A stretch of DNA of 5,248 bases from assembly GCA_021802595.1 (NCBI GenBank), contig JAJZRT010000323.1, forward strand, positions 1 to 5,248, read 5' to 3'. A model generated the notes under the pieces. It was not told where the DNA came from. It made no database searches and saw only the letters and a program-made list of their open reading frames with translations. Each line of letters opens with the position of its first letter. Position 1 is the first letter of the stretch. The position numbers and the translations under genes were made by a program. Shown here one piece after another: positions 4,798-5,248 of this stretch. The DNA comes from Pseudomonadota bacterium (GTDB lineage: Bacteria > Pseudomonadota > Gammaproteobacteria > Burkholderiales > Thiobacillaceae).

Positions 4798-4813
4798 TGT
4801 TCCACGTGGAACA
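4798..4813. promoter_or_regulatory. parS-like site (exact TGTTCCACGTGGAACA), tandem copy 2
   Basis: Exact copy placed 23 bp (centre to centre) from the previous one and 4 bp beyond the stop codon of the right-hand gene. Two helical turns put both sites on roughly the same face of the DNA. Confidence 0.8.
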
Positions 4814-4817
4814 GCGA

Positions 4818-5248
4818 TCAGTTCCTGGCATCGAAAACCTGGCGGCACAGGACGGCCCGATCGCGAAGCGCCGAGAAGGGCAGTGATCCGTACAGGCCTG
4901 CGCCGGCGTTCGTGGCAGGAGGGAACGCCGCGTCCGCGCGACGGCGCCATTCGAGCACGGCCGCGGCAAGCGGGCGCCCCGAAGCCAGCCAGCCCTCGAG
5001 TGTCGCGGCGCGCCGCGGCGCGCTGAAGCCGCGCGATTCCGCATCGCCGCCGTGCTCGATGGGCGACTCCTCCCAGAGGCGCTCGCGCAACAGCGCCGGG
5101 TGAGTGGCCCCCATGGCGCCGAACATCAGCGCATCCCGCATCGGCTCCCAGGCGTGAAAGCGGGATTCATCACCGCTCAGTTCGTCGCCGGCCAGAATGA
5201 TCGAATCGGCTTCACGGGCCGTGAAACACGCGGCGATGGCGAGATCGG
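4818..5248 (-). CDS. Unrecognised protein, C-terminal part (start outside window)
   Basis: The minus-strand frame is open from the right edge to the TGA at 4820-4818, giving 143 residues. It stays open upstream of the internal ATG at 5141: the upstream residues DLAIAACFTAREADSIILAG are protein-like and continuous, so the true start lies outside. No family is recognised. Visible features are alternating hydrophobic helices (AWEPMRDALMFGAMG, then ATLEGWLASGRPLAAAVLEWRRR in two parts), no membrane segment, and a C-terminus LRDRAVLCRQVFDARN. Third codon positions are strongly G/C, as in its neighbours. It lies upstream of the TIM-barrel gene on the same strand, separated by 121 bp holding two parS-like sites, so a functional link is possible but not shown. 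Confidence 0.7.
   Translation of the reverse strand, partial: DLAIAACFTAREADSIILAGDELSGDESRFHAWEPMRDALMFGAMGATHPALLRERLWEESPIEHGGDAESRGFSAPRRAATLEGWLASGRPLAAAVLEWRRRADAAFPPATNAGAGLYGSLPFSALRDRAVLCRQVFDARN

Noticed and set aside
3929..5044. Extended version of the TIM-barrel gene starting at 5044
   Set aside because: The extra N-terminus reads through both tandem parS-like sites and overlaps the right-hand gene on the same strand; it is Arg/Ser-rich. The ATG at 4696 has a proper SD and gives the expected first strand of the barrel.
5211..5225. Inverted repeat TTCACGGGCCGTGAA as another parS-like site
   Set aside because: The core is CACGGGCCGTG, not CACGTG, and it lies within coding sequence; likely chance.
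1..5248. CRISPR array, insertion sequence or integrase attachment site
   Set aside because: No regularly spaced direct repeats, transposase or integrase motifs, or terminal inverted repeats were found; the recurrent 16-mers are irregularly spaced palindromes.

Overview
The window is about 5.2 kb of GC-rich DNA (well over 60% G+C by eye) with strongly G/C-ending codons and short SD motifs. A beta- or gammaproteobacterium is likely, but no gene here fixes the genus. The mix of a VirB1/IagB-type lytic transglycosylase, small membrane proteins of unknown family, an accessory-looking dnaQ, an Xre-type regulator and several genes I cannot place suggests a plasmid, integrative conjugative element or secondary replicon rather than core chromosome. 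That is inference. No replication, relaxase, ATPase or partition gene lies inside the window.

Layout, left to right. (1) 1-785, minus strand: a small single-pass membrane protein gene, translationally coupled by a GTGA overlap to a secreted lytic transglycosylase that runs off the left edge. (2) 786-886: a divergent control region with two perfect palindromes (TGCGCCGCGGCGCA and TGTATCACGTGATACA); the second sits inside a candidate plus-strand promoter. (3) 887-2641, plus strand: an 88-aa membrane protein, a 233-aa protein of unknown family, and a full-length DnaQ-type DEDDh 3'-5' exonuclease with an intact clamp-binding motif. (4) 2642-2749: a convergent gap with a perfect 13-bp-stem terminator flanked by two identical parS-like palindromes. 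(5) 2750-3181, minus: a 143-aa HTH (Xre-like) regulator with a very good sigma70 promoter and a direct repeat over it. (6) 3282-3498: a parS-like site, a terminator, and a 46-aa membrane peptide gene (minus). (7) 3499-3928: a 430-bp stretch with no convincing gene but a series of hairpins. (8) 3929-4696, minus: a xylose-isomerase-like TIM-barrel protein with its own terminator. (9) 4697-4817: intergenic DNA with two tandem parS-like sites. (10) 4818-5248, minus: the C-terminal part of an unrecognised protein.

The most striking feature is the set of 16-bp palindromes TGTTCCACGTGGAACA: four exact copies, one copy with a single change and one degenerate copy. All lie in intergenic DNA, beside gene ends, terminators and promoters. 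They match the chromosomal parS sites bound by ParB/Spo0J. Two readings are plausible: a dispersed centromere that lets the element use a ParB (its own or the host's), or a KorB-like arrangement in which a ParB-family protein both partitions the element and regulates many of its promoters. A variant of the same CACGTG-centred palindrome occupies the divergent promoter at 833-848.
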